Of a DNA stretch of 64,000 bases, positions 23,655 through 35,519 are shown in pieces. How positions within the stretch are numbered: position 1 is the first letter of the stretch; each line of letters opens with the position of its first letter. The stretch spans positions 107,052,620 to 107,116,619 of the forward strand of contig OY744531.1 of assembly GCA_963556195.1 (NCBI GenBank), read 5' to 3'. The position numbers and the translations under genes are program-made. Origin of the DNA: Sepiola atlantica (Eukaryota > Mollusca > Cephalopoda > Sepiida > Sepiolidae). The notes under the pieces are model-generated. The model worked only from the letters and a program-made list of their open reading frames with translations. It had not been told where the DNA came from and made no database searches.

Positions 23655-25590
23655 CATTCACCCCCTGGGGTGGGTTGAGCTGGCTCCATCCATCCTCACC
23701 ACTGCATCCCTTACAAAGGCTGACCAAGCGTGACGATTTGAAGCCAACGATCGGATGATCTTTAGCCACTCGCGGTTCAAACTGCAAACTCCATAGGGGC
23801 ATGTTGGGTTCATCATCAGCCAGGTTTCTCTTCTACCACATCGCTTTTTCCAACGCTGTAGGGAGAGATGGGGTAATTGCTGGTTGATGGCGATGAGCAT
23901 GACCCAGCCAGCGTAGACATCCCGTGAGGATGACTTGTCGAAGGGGGAGGTGGGGGTAGTTTTGCAGGAGAAACATACTGTGTTGTTTTAGAGGAAATGC
24001 TGCCATGCGGCACAAGCAGTGGTGATGGAAAGTTTCCACTCGCGTTCGCCAGGAATCGCTGCCATAAAGGAGGATTGTTTTCACCAGCGCTTGGTAGATC
24101 CTTATTTTGGTGTTGCACCTTGTCCCGGATCTTGACCAGAGCCGGGAATTGAGTCAGTGACATCAGAAAACTCTTTTAATGCATACGAAGTGACGCAGTC
24201 AATGGCATAATTGAAAAGTGTTAGCGAAAGAACACATCCTTGCCAAACGCTAGACCGTATTTCGAAGGGTTCCGAAACCTCACCGTACATGCATATGTGG
24301 GATCGTGTTGAGCAGTAATATGCTCTAAGAAGACATAAAAGTTTCGGCGAAATACCATTTGCTTGCATAATCTTTCAGGGGGTGCTGCGGCCAATAGTCG
24401 AATGCAGCAGCGAAATCAATGAAACAGATGACTGTCCTTTGCTGGTAGCACCAATAATGTTTGAGGATTCGTCTTAGGGTGAATATTTGATGTGTACATC
24501 CACAACTTGGACGAAAATCACATTGGTTTGGCCTCGTTCTCATTGGAATCATCTTAGGAGAATGAAAGCGAATATTTTAGCAGACACATCGATCGAGCTG
24601 TTACTGCCGTAGTTGCTGCAGCATCGCTCCAGTCTTGGGGAAGTTAATCTGGCAGGCCCTGGTATATATGCAATTTGAGAATCGCAGCAGGGATGTTATC
24701 TTCGCCTACTGCTTTATTTTTTGTAGACTGTTGATAACAGCAACAACCTCTTGAAGCATGTGGAGAGTTGCTTGGCCGTCATAAGGAGTTTGATCAGCGT
24801 TATTTATAAAGGCTGTTGGTCATGGTTTAGCAGATTGGTGATTGGCTCGCCATTCTGGTTTCAGATTGTCTGGGCTCGACCAGAGGGGGCTGTAAAGTTT
24901 ACTGGAGTCCCCAACAGCTGAGACATGTTCCATGTCTTTTATCACTTTCCTCCAAAATGTGTTTCGATCAACACAAACCGAACGGGCAGCTTCACGGCGT
25001 GGTTGGCTGAAGCTGTCAGATTTTGTTCCAACATGCTTCCTTTGCTTTTTCAGCAATTTCAATTGTTTGGTCCGAGATCCAGTCTGTCTGTTCGCTTGGT
25101 GTTTCTGAGTGTCTCGGACATCACGGATTGGAGATTACACTTGAGTTTACGAAAGCTCATCTGAGGTAGCATCTTCAAATGTTGTGTCCCTCAAGACCCT
25201 TGAACCGATAGTTCTATGTGGAATGCATCGTCAGTTTGTTTACATTTTAGTTTTGAAATGGTGTACCTGAGAAGCTTAGCGCATGACTTGATGGCTTTGA
25301 GGTGAAGATGTAGTTTTGCCTGTCCCAATACATGACCGGAACCAAATTCGCTACAGGTTTCTGCGCCCCGGAACACTCAACAATCAAGGACGCTTGGCGT
25401 TTAACAAGAAAGGGGTCGATTTGGTTAGCTGTTACACCATCATCGGAGTATCGAGTAAATAGGTGTCGCCGGGATGTTGAAAGTATGTGCTAGATACGGC
25501 CGTTTGGTTTGCTGCAGTTGACATGTCCTTCGCCATTATCACATTGGTCTCCAATCGCAAATTGTCTGAGAATATGACTTGCTAATGTTG
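23655..25590 (-). mobile_element. LINE relic, minus strand, RT palm partly deleted
   Basis: Minus-strand pieces in order: KTP-like linker with KNKAVGEDNIPAAILK (about 24720-24650), QCDFRPSCGCTHQIFTLRRI (about 24530-24470), VICFIDFAAAFD, FEIRSSVWQGCVLSLTLFNY (about 24260-24200), then directly TKIRIYQALVKTILLYGSDS-like sequence (about 24110-24060) and the C-terminal HHHCLCRM..RWLGHAHRHQ to about 23870. The segment that should hold the YADD motif is missing between about 24180 and 24120. Upstream linker reaches about 25560. RTE-like by motif style. Confidence 0.8.
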
Positions 25591-26052
25591 CCTGTGCGGG
25601 CGTTCCAATCACTGCCATAATTAGAAGATATACGGGTGAAACTGGAAAAAAATGCGTTTTTGTTTGTTTTGTTTTTTGTTTGTTTTTCTCTCTCTTTTTT
25701 TTTGTAAAGCCTTAATTTAAAAAAATGATGTGGGATTACTTAAAATGAGATGTCCAAAGAGACATAATTTAAAATTAATAATAAAAAAAATAACTAGAAA
25801 AGGTATTTCAATTTACTCGTTTGTATTGAAGTCATATGTAGTTTCTATCTTAGCCAAATGTACTAAGTTTTAAATTGCATATTGTGTGCAGTCTGTGAAA
25901 TTCTTTAGCCAGATTCAAGAATACCATTTATTCTTCTATAAATAAAATATCCTAGTATATTGAAAAAAAAAAAAATGTCAGCTTTAACCTGTTATGTATT
26001 GTGATTTGTGGTGAGACTACAGTTTCAATTTTGATCCCCTACTACTCAACAG
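25591..26052. other. No gene seen
   Basis: AT-rich sequence between the LINE relic and the orphan exon candidate. Confidence 0.6.
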
Positions 26053-26133
26053 GATTTGCTGGGAGGTATTGTCACAAAGACAGACAGCCCCTCTACACTA
26101 GCATGGCCTCGTCATCTTCGGAGCCCCGTTAAG
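26053..26133 (+). other. Orphan exon candidate
   Basis: 81 bases of balanced composition within AT-rich DNA, flanked by an acceptor-like ACTACTCAACAG and a donor GTTAAG|GTGTGT. One frame is fully open across all 27 codons. It also contains ATGGCC in a strong start context (A at -3, G at +4) opening a nine-codon ORF whose TAA ends one base before the donor. It could be an alternative 5' UTR exon of PTP4A, an exon of an unknown gene, or a repeat fragment. Confidence 0.3.
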
Positions 26134-27852
26134 GTGTGTACAGCATTTTGTTTTGCATCAACAACTGACAACTAGTTTTCTGATGATCTCCTCCAGCAAC
26201 ATTCTTCTTTCCTTTTCAATAGAGATCGAAACATTACTTCTCTCTTTAGTTTGAATCAAACAAAATTATTATATACATAATTCTAATTCTAAACACGTTT
26301 TTCTCTCTGTATCTCGTTTCTTCTTTTAATTTCTTTTCGCTCTTTTCATTGGTTCTTTCAGACCAATCTAATAAATGTCTAATTACGTCTCAATCCAAGT
26401 TATTTTTATTTCTCAACGTTTCAATCAGGAAATGTTGGTTTGTATAATTCATAAAATTAAATCTGAACGCTTAGATCTTATGAAAGAACATTTATTGATT
26501 ATAACAATGCTATTTTATTATATAGAATTAAACCTTTTTTATAGAAAAACAAATAACCATATATGTGTGTGTGTATATATATATCCAACAATTTTTCTCA
26601 AAATATTTAAAAATTAAAATATCCACCAAAGAATCAGTTTCATGTATTTTTTATTAATTTCTATTTTTGTGGTTGTATATTTTTGTATCTTATATCTTCT
26701 TAATGCATTAAAAAAAAAAAGACAACTTATAAAAATTATACGGTCGCAAAAAACAATCGTGAGGAACGTAATAAAATATCCAAAACCCTTGTTTATAATA
26801 AAAAATACGTACATGATTATTTCTTTTGTGGATATATACGTTTTTTAAATATCACATTGTGTGTCTCTTGATTGGATCTTTTCTTCTTTTTTTTAGTTGC
26901 CCCCTGTCAGACCCCCGTCTTTCCCCTTGTGATGCTAGAAATTTTGAGAAAGAAACTGAAACTGTTTATTTTTAAGTGAAAAGTTGAACATATTTATAAA
27001 AAAAAAAAATTAAAAAAAAAAAAAAAAAAAAAAAACTGAAAATACTAAAAATCTGCAGTAATACATAAATATTGCACTTCTATTAAAGTATATGAACTTT
27101 ATAAATATAACGGGAGGGGGGGGCATGTGTAGTAGTTCAGGAATCTGGTCACAGTGGGGGGGGGGGTATTATAAGATAAGGGTTGTAACTGCAGTACATT
27201 TAAATACTTGTCAAGATTCTGAAATCTGTACAATTTTAGTTTCTTTTTAAATCAAGATATTTGCACCTGCTACATATACACCCCCCCCCCCTCTTTCTCT
27301 CTAGCTCTCATTAATATTTTCATTTTTCAAATTGGTTTTGTTTTAGCCAGAGCAATGCATCTATGTTTTAAGTTCAATATCTATACGAAAATAATGTCTG
27401 GAATGATGCAATGTTTTTCATATCAGTTTGTGTGCTTAATAATCGGGGGGGAAACGACTTATAATTGTTTTCTTTCATTACTTTTATAGCTTAATTATAT
27501 ACGCAAACTAATTTAATTTTCAAATAAAGATTATTTTATATATCAAAAGATTTTTTACTCTTAGATTAACACAATGTTGTTTTTTTTTTCACTTGTGATA
27601 ACTTATATTTATCTTTATTTAAAGATTAATATAGGAATGTATTGATTAAAATATATCATAGAAAACTTGTATAAAATGTAATTATATTCTCATAATCTTT
27701 GCATCATTTGAAAGAAAATGAAATTAAATCTGTTTGTCCTCCATAGAAAACCAGAATAAAAAATTTTTTTTTTTTTTTTAAATATTGTTTGAATCCTAAA
27801 AATTTCTAGAAAGTTTGGGAGCAACATAGCAACTTCTTAAAAGTTAACCAAA
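26134..27852. other. No gene seen
   Basis: AT-rich, with G runs at 27115-27122 and 27157-27166 and C run at 27280-27290. Short ORFs are AT-driven. Confidence 0.6.
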
Positions 27853-28012
27853 AATATGGATTATCAAATTTACGTACGAGATTATGAAATGAAAAAAAAA
27901 TATATATGGATTATCAAATTTACGTACGAGATTATGAAATGAAAAAAAAATATATGGATTATCAAATTTACGTACGAGATTATGAAATGAAAAAAAAAAA
28001 AAACATGGATTA
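27853..28012 (+). repeat. About 58-bp unit, three copies
   Basis: Unit GGATTATCAAATTTACGTACGAGATT... followed by a run of A and TATA. TACGTA is palindromic. Copies differ mainly in the A/TA run length. Confidence 0.9.
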
Positions 28013-29302
28013 TTTTTTATCTGCAGAAAAGAATGTTCATTGAAAATCTTTTTCTTTTTTTTTTTTTTTGTGTTGTAAAATGTTGAATTGCAACGCAGAG
28101 CAGAATATGCAAATTATAACAATGTCCACAATTTCTGTTTCAAAAATAATTTAGTGAATTTTTTTTGCATACTAACATTTGCCTAATTATGCCTACACTA
28201 CTCAGCTTTCGATATAAATCTTCATTACTTCCTTTGTCATTCAAAACTAATTTTATGACTTATGTGGTTGTTTTTATTTTAAAATGAATCCATAAATTTT
28301 TAATAAAATTACTATTTTGCAAGGAGCACGGCTTTTAAGCATGTATACTTATAAAAAAAAAAAAAAACCAGGCATACTGTTCTAAGTAATAACGTCTTTA
28401 AGTGTGTGCGTGTGCTTATTTCATACAGACATGATGATGTGAAACTATGTTTAGCTACACTGAAGAGTCATAGATGACGAAACTCGTCTGGATAACTATA
28501 TTATAGCCCATAATACCACATTACCCTTTTTTAAATATTATTTACATTTTTTAATATTATTTTCTGAATTGAGTTTTACGGGTAGAGGGGGTGTAAGTAA
28601 AGTGACATTGCTTGAATTAAATGTCAACAAATTTATAGACACACCTGGTGTTCCCCGAAAATAAATGACCCCCAATGAACTCTTGCTCCAAGCCCTGAAC
28701 CCTTATTAAAATTTCTATTCTTATTCGTTAATTTCTATAATTTTCAACTTATGAAGTAAAAAGTATTTCCTTTTTATGGATGTCGAGCGTAAATGCAAAT
28801 CTTACGCTAATCTTCTGCCCCCTTTGATCAAAATGAAATATACTTGTCCAAGTATTCTGTGTAATGTAGTTTCAGAATATATAAATCTAAATGGAAAGTT
28901 TCAACATAAAAATCGCTCGCGTAAATGATGCACGATATAGTAATCTGCAAAACGCCTACCACAACCATGTGTTTGCTTAATTTGCATGACTATTTTAGAT
29001 ACAGTTTCAAGTAAATTTTATTCACCTGTTTTGGTATACAGTGGTTTTGTGGATATTAATATTATTTAATGAAAGCGATTATAGAAAAAAGGATATCATT
29101 TCAAAAAACTCTTAGAATTTCATTTTCATTAATTTTCAAGGGAAATGACGACTTGCGGTGCACTTGATTGACATGTGCATGCCTATGTGCATCTGCACAC
29201 CAACAACTTAGATTAATGCACAAGAGAATAATTTCTTTTAACAAATAAACTCCACCCTAAACGCAATGACTAACAAAAGGTTTTTCTTTTAATAATACAG
29301 AA
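28013..29302. other. No gene seen
   Basis: AT-rich; nothing recognised. Confidence 0.6.
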
Positions 29303-29734
29303 CTAGCGGGACCCGTGTAAATTACACGAAATGATGTTTTCAATACTAATTATCTTGTTCCTAACCTCTACATTGCTTTGTAAATGCTTTAGATTAAATT
29401 TGGCTCCAATTCGTGAGTAGCATACAAAGATTCGGAAGGTCGTTGCTTTTGATGTAACCGTGACACACAAAATAACACCCACGCTATCGTATTAATATGT
29501 CTTCTTGGTTGTCCCCTCTCCCTCCCCCTTTTCGATGTATAAAAAAAATCTTAGAGGTTGGTTGGGATCGAACTATAAACCAGTTGGGCCGACATCAAAA
29601 TCCTACGTCGCTAACCGTTGCGCCAAAGGGAAATACTTGAAATATTGCGAAAATTAGGTGACTTGAATGTTTTTCCAAATCTGTTGATGTAAGCGTGACA
29701 CACAAACACACACGCTATCGTATTAATATATAGA
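29303..29734 (-). mobile_element. Non-autonomous Helitron-like element, minus strand
   Basis: On the minus strand it begins A|TCTATATATTAATACGATAG and ends ACGGGTCCCGCTAG|T: a 5' TC, a small GC hairpin and CTAG 3' end, with A and T flanks, as in Helitrons. CGATAGCGTG occurs twice inside. No Rep/helicase coding. It contains a tRNA-like segment. Confidence 0.65.
29570..29640 (-). repeat. tRNA-like (Pol III A/B box) segment inside Helitron
   Basis: On the minus strand TTGGCGCAACGGTTAGCG (A box-like) is followed about 40 bases later by AGTTCGATCCC (B box). No convincing cloverleaf with acceptor stem, so a tRNA-derived piece rather than a tRNA gene. Confidence 0.5.
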
Positions 29735-29735
29735 T

Positions 29736-29800
29736 CATCATCATCGGTTTAACATCTGTTTTACATGCTGGCATGTGTTGGACAGCTTTAAGAAATTAAT
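29736..29800 (+). mobile_element. Cephalopod-type SINE fragment
   Basis: ATCATCATCATCGGTTTAAC then ATGCTGGCATGTGTTGGACA resembles the short (ATC)n-plus-tail segment highly repeated in cephalopod genomes. Only about 60 bases remain, abutting the Helitron end. Main clue to the taxon; recognition from memory. Confidence 0.55.
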
Positions 29801-29814
29801 AAACAAACAAAAAA

Positions 29815-30125
29815 AACTAATCTATCTCTGGCCAGATTTTTATTCATTCCTCTTTCTCTCAAGTCTCATCACTTTTCCCCCTCCCCATGTTTTCCTTCCT
29901 TTGTGAACTGACCTTGCTACATCAACTGTTCTACATTTACTAACCCAACAACTCTCATCCATTCTTTCAACGTGACCAAACTATTGAAGTCTCCTGCCCT
30001 GCACAAATTTCCATATACTGTCCAGATTTAATCTTCCTCTGAGATCATCAGATCTAAGCCGTCTTTAAGTCTCACATTACACATCCATTGTACCCTTCTC
30101 TCCATATAGACACGTTTTTTTTTGT
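29815..30125 (-). mobile_element. C-terminal fragment of the RTE-type LINE
   Basis: Minus strand gives MERRVQWMCNVRLKD-like frames and AGACTTCAATAG..GTTGAAAGAATGGATGAG sequence. ATGGATGTGTAATGTGA and GCAGGAGACTT segments are shared with the + strand LINE end at 63890-64000. Confidence 0.6.
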
Positions 30126-31149
30126 TTAAACTAAATCTTAGTAGTTAAATTTTTTTTTTTTATTGTATAAACGGGCATATTTTAAGGATTCAAAATTTCT
30201 TTGTAATTTTGAACATTTGTCATAAAAAAACATTGACTTTTTCGTTAATTCATTTTTTTTATGTGGAATTTATTTTCATTTGTATACTTATACAAAATCA
30301 AATCCTCCATTATCAAAATTACAATATAAAATAACTTTTTGTTGTTTTCCAAATCAATAAAATGTGACTGTTCATACAACGGTAAATGCTCTCAACGTTA
30401 GAATATTTCAAAAGAACATGGCAATCATCTTTTTGCTATTTCCAAATTACCAAAATGTGACTATATACAAAATCAAAATGTTTGTCTACAAGAAAAGCTT
30501 CTTTTTTTCCACCAAAATTATTGGCAATACATAACTTTCCCTTTTCTTTTCATATATTTATCTTATATTAATGTTATAAAATTCAATTACTTACATATAA
30601 AATATAATATTGTGCTAACTATTTGTTTTTAAAATTACAATAGATTTATATTAAAGATATGTAATATAAGTTTTCCCGTTCAAAAGAATATTTAGAGCTA
30701 AATTAATAGTCGCCTGCGGAGTGGGTAGTTTTGTTGCTAAAATCTCATGTCTATAAGTTTAGATAAGTTTAGATAGATCAAAATGAGTCACAAAGGGATC
30801 GCGTTTCAATCCCAAAAAGCAAGATGTTCAATACTTAGCATTAAATAAAGCTTATACATATAGCTTTATTTAAAAACATTGGCGGAGAAAACCTGCAAGT
30901 GCGACCTGACCAACAAGACATAAAATATTAAGCAGTCAGAATCCCATATATTTGCTCAAAGTGGAAGCTGCACCTTTGTGCATCTTCTGCGATCAAGTAT
31001 TCAGTCAAATATTTTAAGCTGTAAGAAATGTAGGAGTGCCTCAAAGAAATACTATCGCATATAAAACCTCGCCATGTTGTTCAAAAATATTTGTGAGGTA
31101 GTCACATTTGACAGTTGCTTCCCCACGGGAGCAGAGTTAGATACGAGGT
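30126..31149. other. No gene seen; possible SINE piece at the right end
   Basis: The segment about 31085-31165, read on minus (GAACCTCGTATCTAACTCTG, then CTCCCGTGGGGAAGCAACTG), has SINE-like GC content and may belong to the U2-headed repeat's tail. Confidence 0.4.
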
Positions 31150-31345
31150 TCGTTATTAATGTAAGGAAAATCCAGCTCCTATAAAAAAAAAAAAAGAGGG
31201 TGGGGGGCCACTCTGGATTGGGACCAAAATAAAAAATGGCCTCAGTCTAGAAGGAGTTCTCCTTCACTGACCAAGGACAGAAAAGATGTGTTGTATCAGA
31301 ACGGATCTTACAGTTTGCTCTTAGCCAAAAAGACCAATAATTTCG
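31150..31345 (-). repeat. U2-snRNA-headed repeat, diverged copy
   Basis: On the minus strand from about 31342: GGTCTTTTTGGCTAAGAGCA then GTAAGATCCGTTCT, close to the first 35-40 bases of U2 snRNA (stem-loop I and branch-site recognition region). It goes on CTGTCCTTGGTCAGTGAAGG, similar to CTTGGTCTTCAGG in the copy at 32543. Downstream lacks the U2 Sm site. Confidence 0.6.
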
Positions 31346-32364
31346 TTTGTGGTAAAAGTAATGAGATGGTTGCATAGTCATCACTGATCTTCATGAAGTT
31401 TATTGATGAAAAAAAAACATTCAAGTTTATAAATTAACATGAATGCAGTTTATTTTCTCATATTTATCATTCAAATCAATTATCAAGTCACTACACAAGG
31501 TAATGCCCAACCTATTTTATATACAAAATATATTAGAACAAGTTATGGGATGTCTATCTATTAACTGTTGTGGGTAAAAAAATCTTACCTGTTTTACTTT
31601 TCAACTTATTGTTGAAAATTATGAAAAGTTCCAAAACAGCCCCTCTTTGCACAATGCGATCATGCAATTATTGCATTCTGAAGAGGTTTGAATTTTGTTT
31701 CTCGATTGAATTCTTTCAGGTGCCCTGGTGCATATCAAACAGTTTCAGTATCCTCTCTTGATTTATCAAGAGGTTGTGTTGGCTTTATCATTAGTTATGG
31801 AGGCTTGTCTTTTCTTGGAAACAGTCGCCAATGAATCCTATAGCCAGCGAAAGTCAAGGTGTCATAATTGGTTTTTGACCGTCCTTTATTGTAAAACAAA
31901 GAAGAAGAAAAAACAACTTTATCATGACCTCGTCAGCCCTGCAATTTTCTGAGGTTCATAATGGGACAAAATCTGCCTCTTTTTCTTATAAGTTTGTTGT
32001 GTTCGTGGTGTTGTGTTTGTGGTGGGGCTCATGGAAGATTCTGTGTATGGTTGTTTAGATGGACATTTTATGTTGGTAGGTCAAAATGATTTGTGTGCAT
32101 TAATACAGAAATACAATTCCTCAGACTGGGTGTTTTTGTTTTGGTAATTTTGAAGTAGAACTATGCCTGTGAAACGAATCATACATAGATACTCGGATTT
32201 CATCAACTCGTGCAGACAAAATTAGCACCACCATTCTGCTCTGCATATAAAATTCTTTGAATGACGATCAAAACTGGAAAAGTTTTGAAAAGTAATCGAG
32301 ACTTTGAATAGTCCTAAAATATCGGAACTAACAAAAGTGGTTTTCACATTTTTTTACCAATGTT
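31346..32364. other. No gene seen
   Basis: Short ORFs at 31570-31950 have no recognised motif. Confidence 0.55.
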
Positions 32365-32479
32365 ACTTCAGTCTGTAGACAAATTCTACTTCAGTCTGTA
32401 GACAAATTCTACTTCAGTCTGTAGACAAATTCTACTTCAGTCTGTAGACAAATTCTACTTCAGTCTGTAGACAAATTTC
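32365..32479 (+). repeat. 23-bp tandem array, five copies
   Basis: Unit ACTTCAGTCTGTAGACAAAT plus TCT, invariant except at the last copy. Confidence 0.95.
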
Positions 32480-32542
32480 TCGTCTGATGATAAATCTTCG
32501 GGGTCAAATAAAAGTTGCTACTCAACAACCTACTCACCAGGT

Positions 32543-32900
32543 TGTTTTGGCCTTTTGGCTAAGATCAAAGTGTAGTATCTGTTCTGATGGATACTGCACC
32601 CCATAGACTGGTATTGTCTTGGTCTTCAGGGCTTGATTTACGTTTACGCCGGTCTATGGGTCTGTCCTGTGCAGTTCTAGGAGGTCCACCCTCCCAGGCT
32701 TCGTCTCCCCTCTTTGGGGAGGAGTAAGTTTATTGCTTACTGCCTGAGGCGCCCCTACCCAGAATGCCGACGGGGCTGCTCAGGCAATTTTTAAACCCCA
32801 CTTTCTCGACCCAACCTTGGGTCACATCTTACTTGTAGGGAGTAAGATAAAAACTGGCCTTGTGCCTAACTCCTGGAGAGGAGTAAATCAATACTCGATC
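32543..32900 (+). repeat. U2-snRNA-headed structured repeat or ncRNA
   Basis: GGCCTTTTGGCTAAGATCAA followed by (A)GTGTAGTATCTGTTCT is an almost exact U2 snRNA 5' end including the branch-site pairing segment. From about 32586 it leaves U2: no Sm site or U2 3' stem-loops. Instead there are strong hairpins, such as CCCATAGACTGG with CCGGTCTATGGG and GCCTGAG...CTCAGGC. GC content far exceeds the flanks. A SINE with a U2 head is the simplest reading; an snRNA-like ncRNA gene is possible. Confidence 0.65.
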
Positions 32901-34612
32901 ATTGGCTTGAATTTTCTGTTTTAAAAATTTTCAGTGCAAAATTCTTTGATATCTTTAATTATATATTGGTGTGTCTATTGTGAGGTGCAAATCCAATTAT
33001 TCTCCTGCTTCAATTACCTTATTTTCATCTTTTGAGCCCCCTGTTGGCTGGGGCTGTAGAATACACCGACTGCACCTCTGTAGAATGGTAAGATCATCCA
33101 ATGGGGCCAGATGTGAACGTGTGGTGACAATTCATGCTGCCTGAGCATGTGATCCTAGTGATTGAGTGCTCTAGGAGCTGAACTATACATATCCTCCTAA
33201 ACACTGCTTTGTTTTGTGACTCGAGCTAGAAGGACGGTTGAAGAGACCTAATCGGATCAACCAATTAATCGTGTCACACCATATAAGATCAAATATTCGT
33301 ATCGTATCCTCTTTCGGGTGGCTAGGGTCAATCTTAACAAACGTCGAGAGATTTTGACACTGGCAGTCTTCTAAGTAAAGACTTAATTCGATGTTGAAAC
33401 TCATGACTTACAGGTACCCAGATTTCTCTCTAGGTATGAATTAATTATGTAGCCCTGCTAGACCAAGGCGAAGCGTTACGGATAGGCATCATAAACATTT
33501 AAAACCAATTTTTATGGCCTCGCAGAAAATTAACTGACAGATACAGATAGCAATATTGAGACATTAACCACCTTTTTTTTCCCAACTTTATTGTCCTCAA
33601 ATCTGTAAGATTGACCTGCAACAAGACTTTAAGGAGTGAAAAAAAATATGCAGAATTATGAAAAGCAACCACTTTACAACGTGAACATCGAGGCATATTG
33701 AAATAGATCCATCGACACGTCCAAAGGTGAGAAGTTCTGAATTATCTGCTTGTAAAACTGGAGTCAAAAAATCAACCTAAAAAAAACAAAAAAACAAAAA
33801 ACTAATAGCAAACAAAGAATAAGAAGAAACAAATAAAAGCAGCAAATAATTTGCACCCAACACTTATTACTTTTACTACCCTGAAACTTTAAAATTGGCT
33901 GCAGTGAAAGTTTGCATCCATATCTCTAATTCATTCCAATGCCACACATGCTAAGATCACTCGGCTGGTACGAGACTAGAATGTGTGAAAGAGAAAAAGA
34001 GCCAATGAAATTTAAATACATCAAGACTTTTCTTTTCACAGAAGTCTGAAAATTATTGGGGCCCACTCTCTTGAGTGTAATGCGACCACAAAATGACGGA
34101 TGTGTAATCTTCTGATAAGAATATTACTAACTCTGAAACCAGATGAACTTTTCAGTCCCCCCCCCCCCCAAGGGGCTGCAGACATCCATGCTGCAAACTA
34201 AATGAGCCTTTCTTCAAAAATTCTATCTCTACAGTAAAATCTACCCCAAACGATAAAAGAACGCTATCGTCCTTCCAATCAAGAAAACCCTGCCGTGACC
34301 TGCAAGACCGTTCCAAACGGAGACCACTTAATGGAAACCTCTCCCCACAAAAAGAGCGAACTTCAAAGATACAATGGTCACCTAAAAATAAAAATCACAG
34401 CAATACAAGAAAATAAAACTTGTTGAAACAAACAACAAATATAACATATTTAAAAATAAACAAAATGGAATCCAATAAAAATGAATACTTGAAACACAAA
34501 CCACATTTTCATCAAACTAATTGATCAATTAGCCAAACCTTTAATCCTATTCGGAGACTTTATCATTACTCCATGGGATATTGTGACTATTAAAGATAGA
34601 TTAGCTAGTTAT
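32901..34612. other. No gene seen
   Basis: 33030-33180 is richer in GC than its flanks but has no ORF or known motif. Confidence 0.55.
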
Positions 34613-35519
34613 TTTTTTCCATCCGATGGCCTCATATTACCAATGTGCATTTTTCCATCCGATGGCCTTATATTACCAATGTGCATTTTTCCATCCGATG
34701 GCCTTATATTACCGGTGTGCATTTTTCCATCCGATGGCCTTATATTACCAATGTGCATTTTTCCATCCGATGGCCTCATATTACCAATGTGCATTTTTCC
34801 ATCCGATGGCCTTATATTACCGGTGTGCATTTTTCCATCCGATGGCCTTATATTACCGATGTGCATTTTTCCATCCGATGGCCTTATATTACCGATGTGC
34901 ATTTTTCCATCCGATGGCCTCATATTACCGATGTGCATTTTTCCATCCGATGGCCTTATATTACCGGTGTGCATTTTTCCATCCGATGGCCTTATATTAC
35001 CGATGTGCATTTTTCCATCCGATGGCCTTATATTACCGATGTGCATTTTTCCATCCGATGGCCTCATATTACCAATGTGCATTTTTCCATCCGATGGCCT
35101 TATATTACCGGTGTGCATTTTTCCATCCGATGGCCTTATATTATCGGTGTGCATTTTTCCATCCGATGGCCTCATATTACCGATGTGCATTTTTCCATCC
35201 GATGGCCTTATATTACCGGTGTGCATTTTTCCATCCGATGGCCTTATATTACCGGTGTGCATTTTTCCATCCGATGGCCTTATATTACCGGTGTGTATTT
35301 TTCCATCCGATGGCCTTATATTACCGGTGTGCATTTTTCCATCCGATGGCCTCATATTACCGGTGTGCATTTTTCCATCCGATGGCCTTATATTACCGGT
35401 GTGCATTTTTTCATCCGATGGCCTCATATTACCGGGGTGCATTTTTTTTTTCATCCGATGGCCTCATATTACCAATGTGCATTTTTCTATCCGATGGCCT
35501 TATATTACCGGTGTGCATT
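34613..35519 (+). repeat. 36-bp satellite array, about 25 copies
   Basis: Unit TTTTTCCATCCGATGGCCTT followed by ATATTACCGGTGTGCA. Variable sites are GGCCT(T/C)AT and ACC(AA/GA/GG)TG. CCATCCGATGG is near-palindromic. Several frames stay open on both strands because 36 is a multiple of three. The last three units carry extra T. Confidence 0.97.

Noticed and set aside
31711..31855. Possible exon after TTCTTTCAG
   Set aside because: The acceptor is good, but there is no convincing donor and the ORF has no motif.
32543..32735. Genuine U2 snRNA gene
   Set aside because: Only the first 40 bases match; the Sm site and 3' stem-loops are missing.
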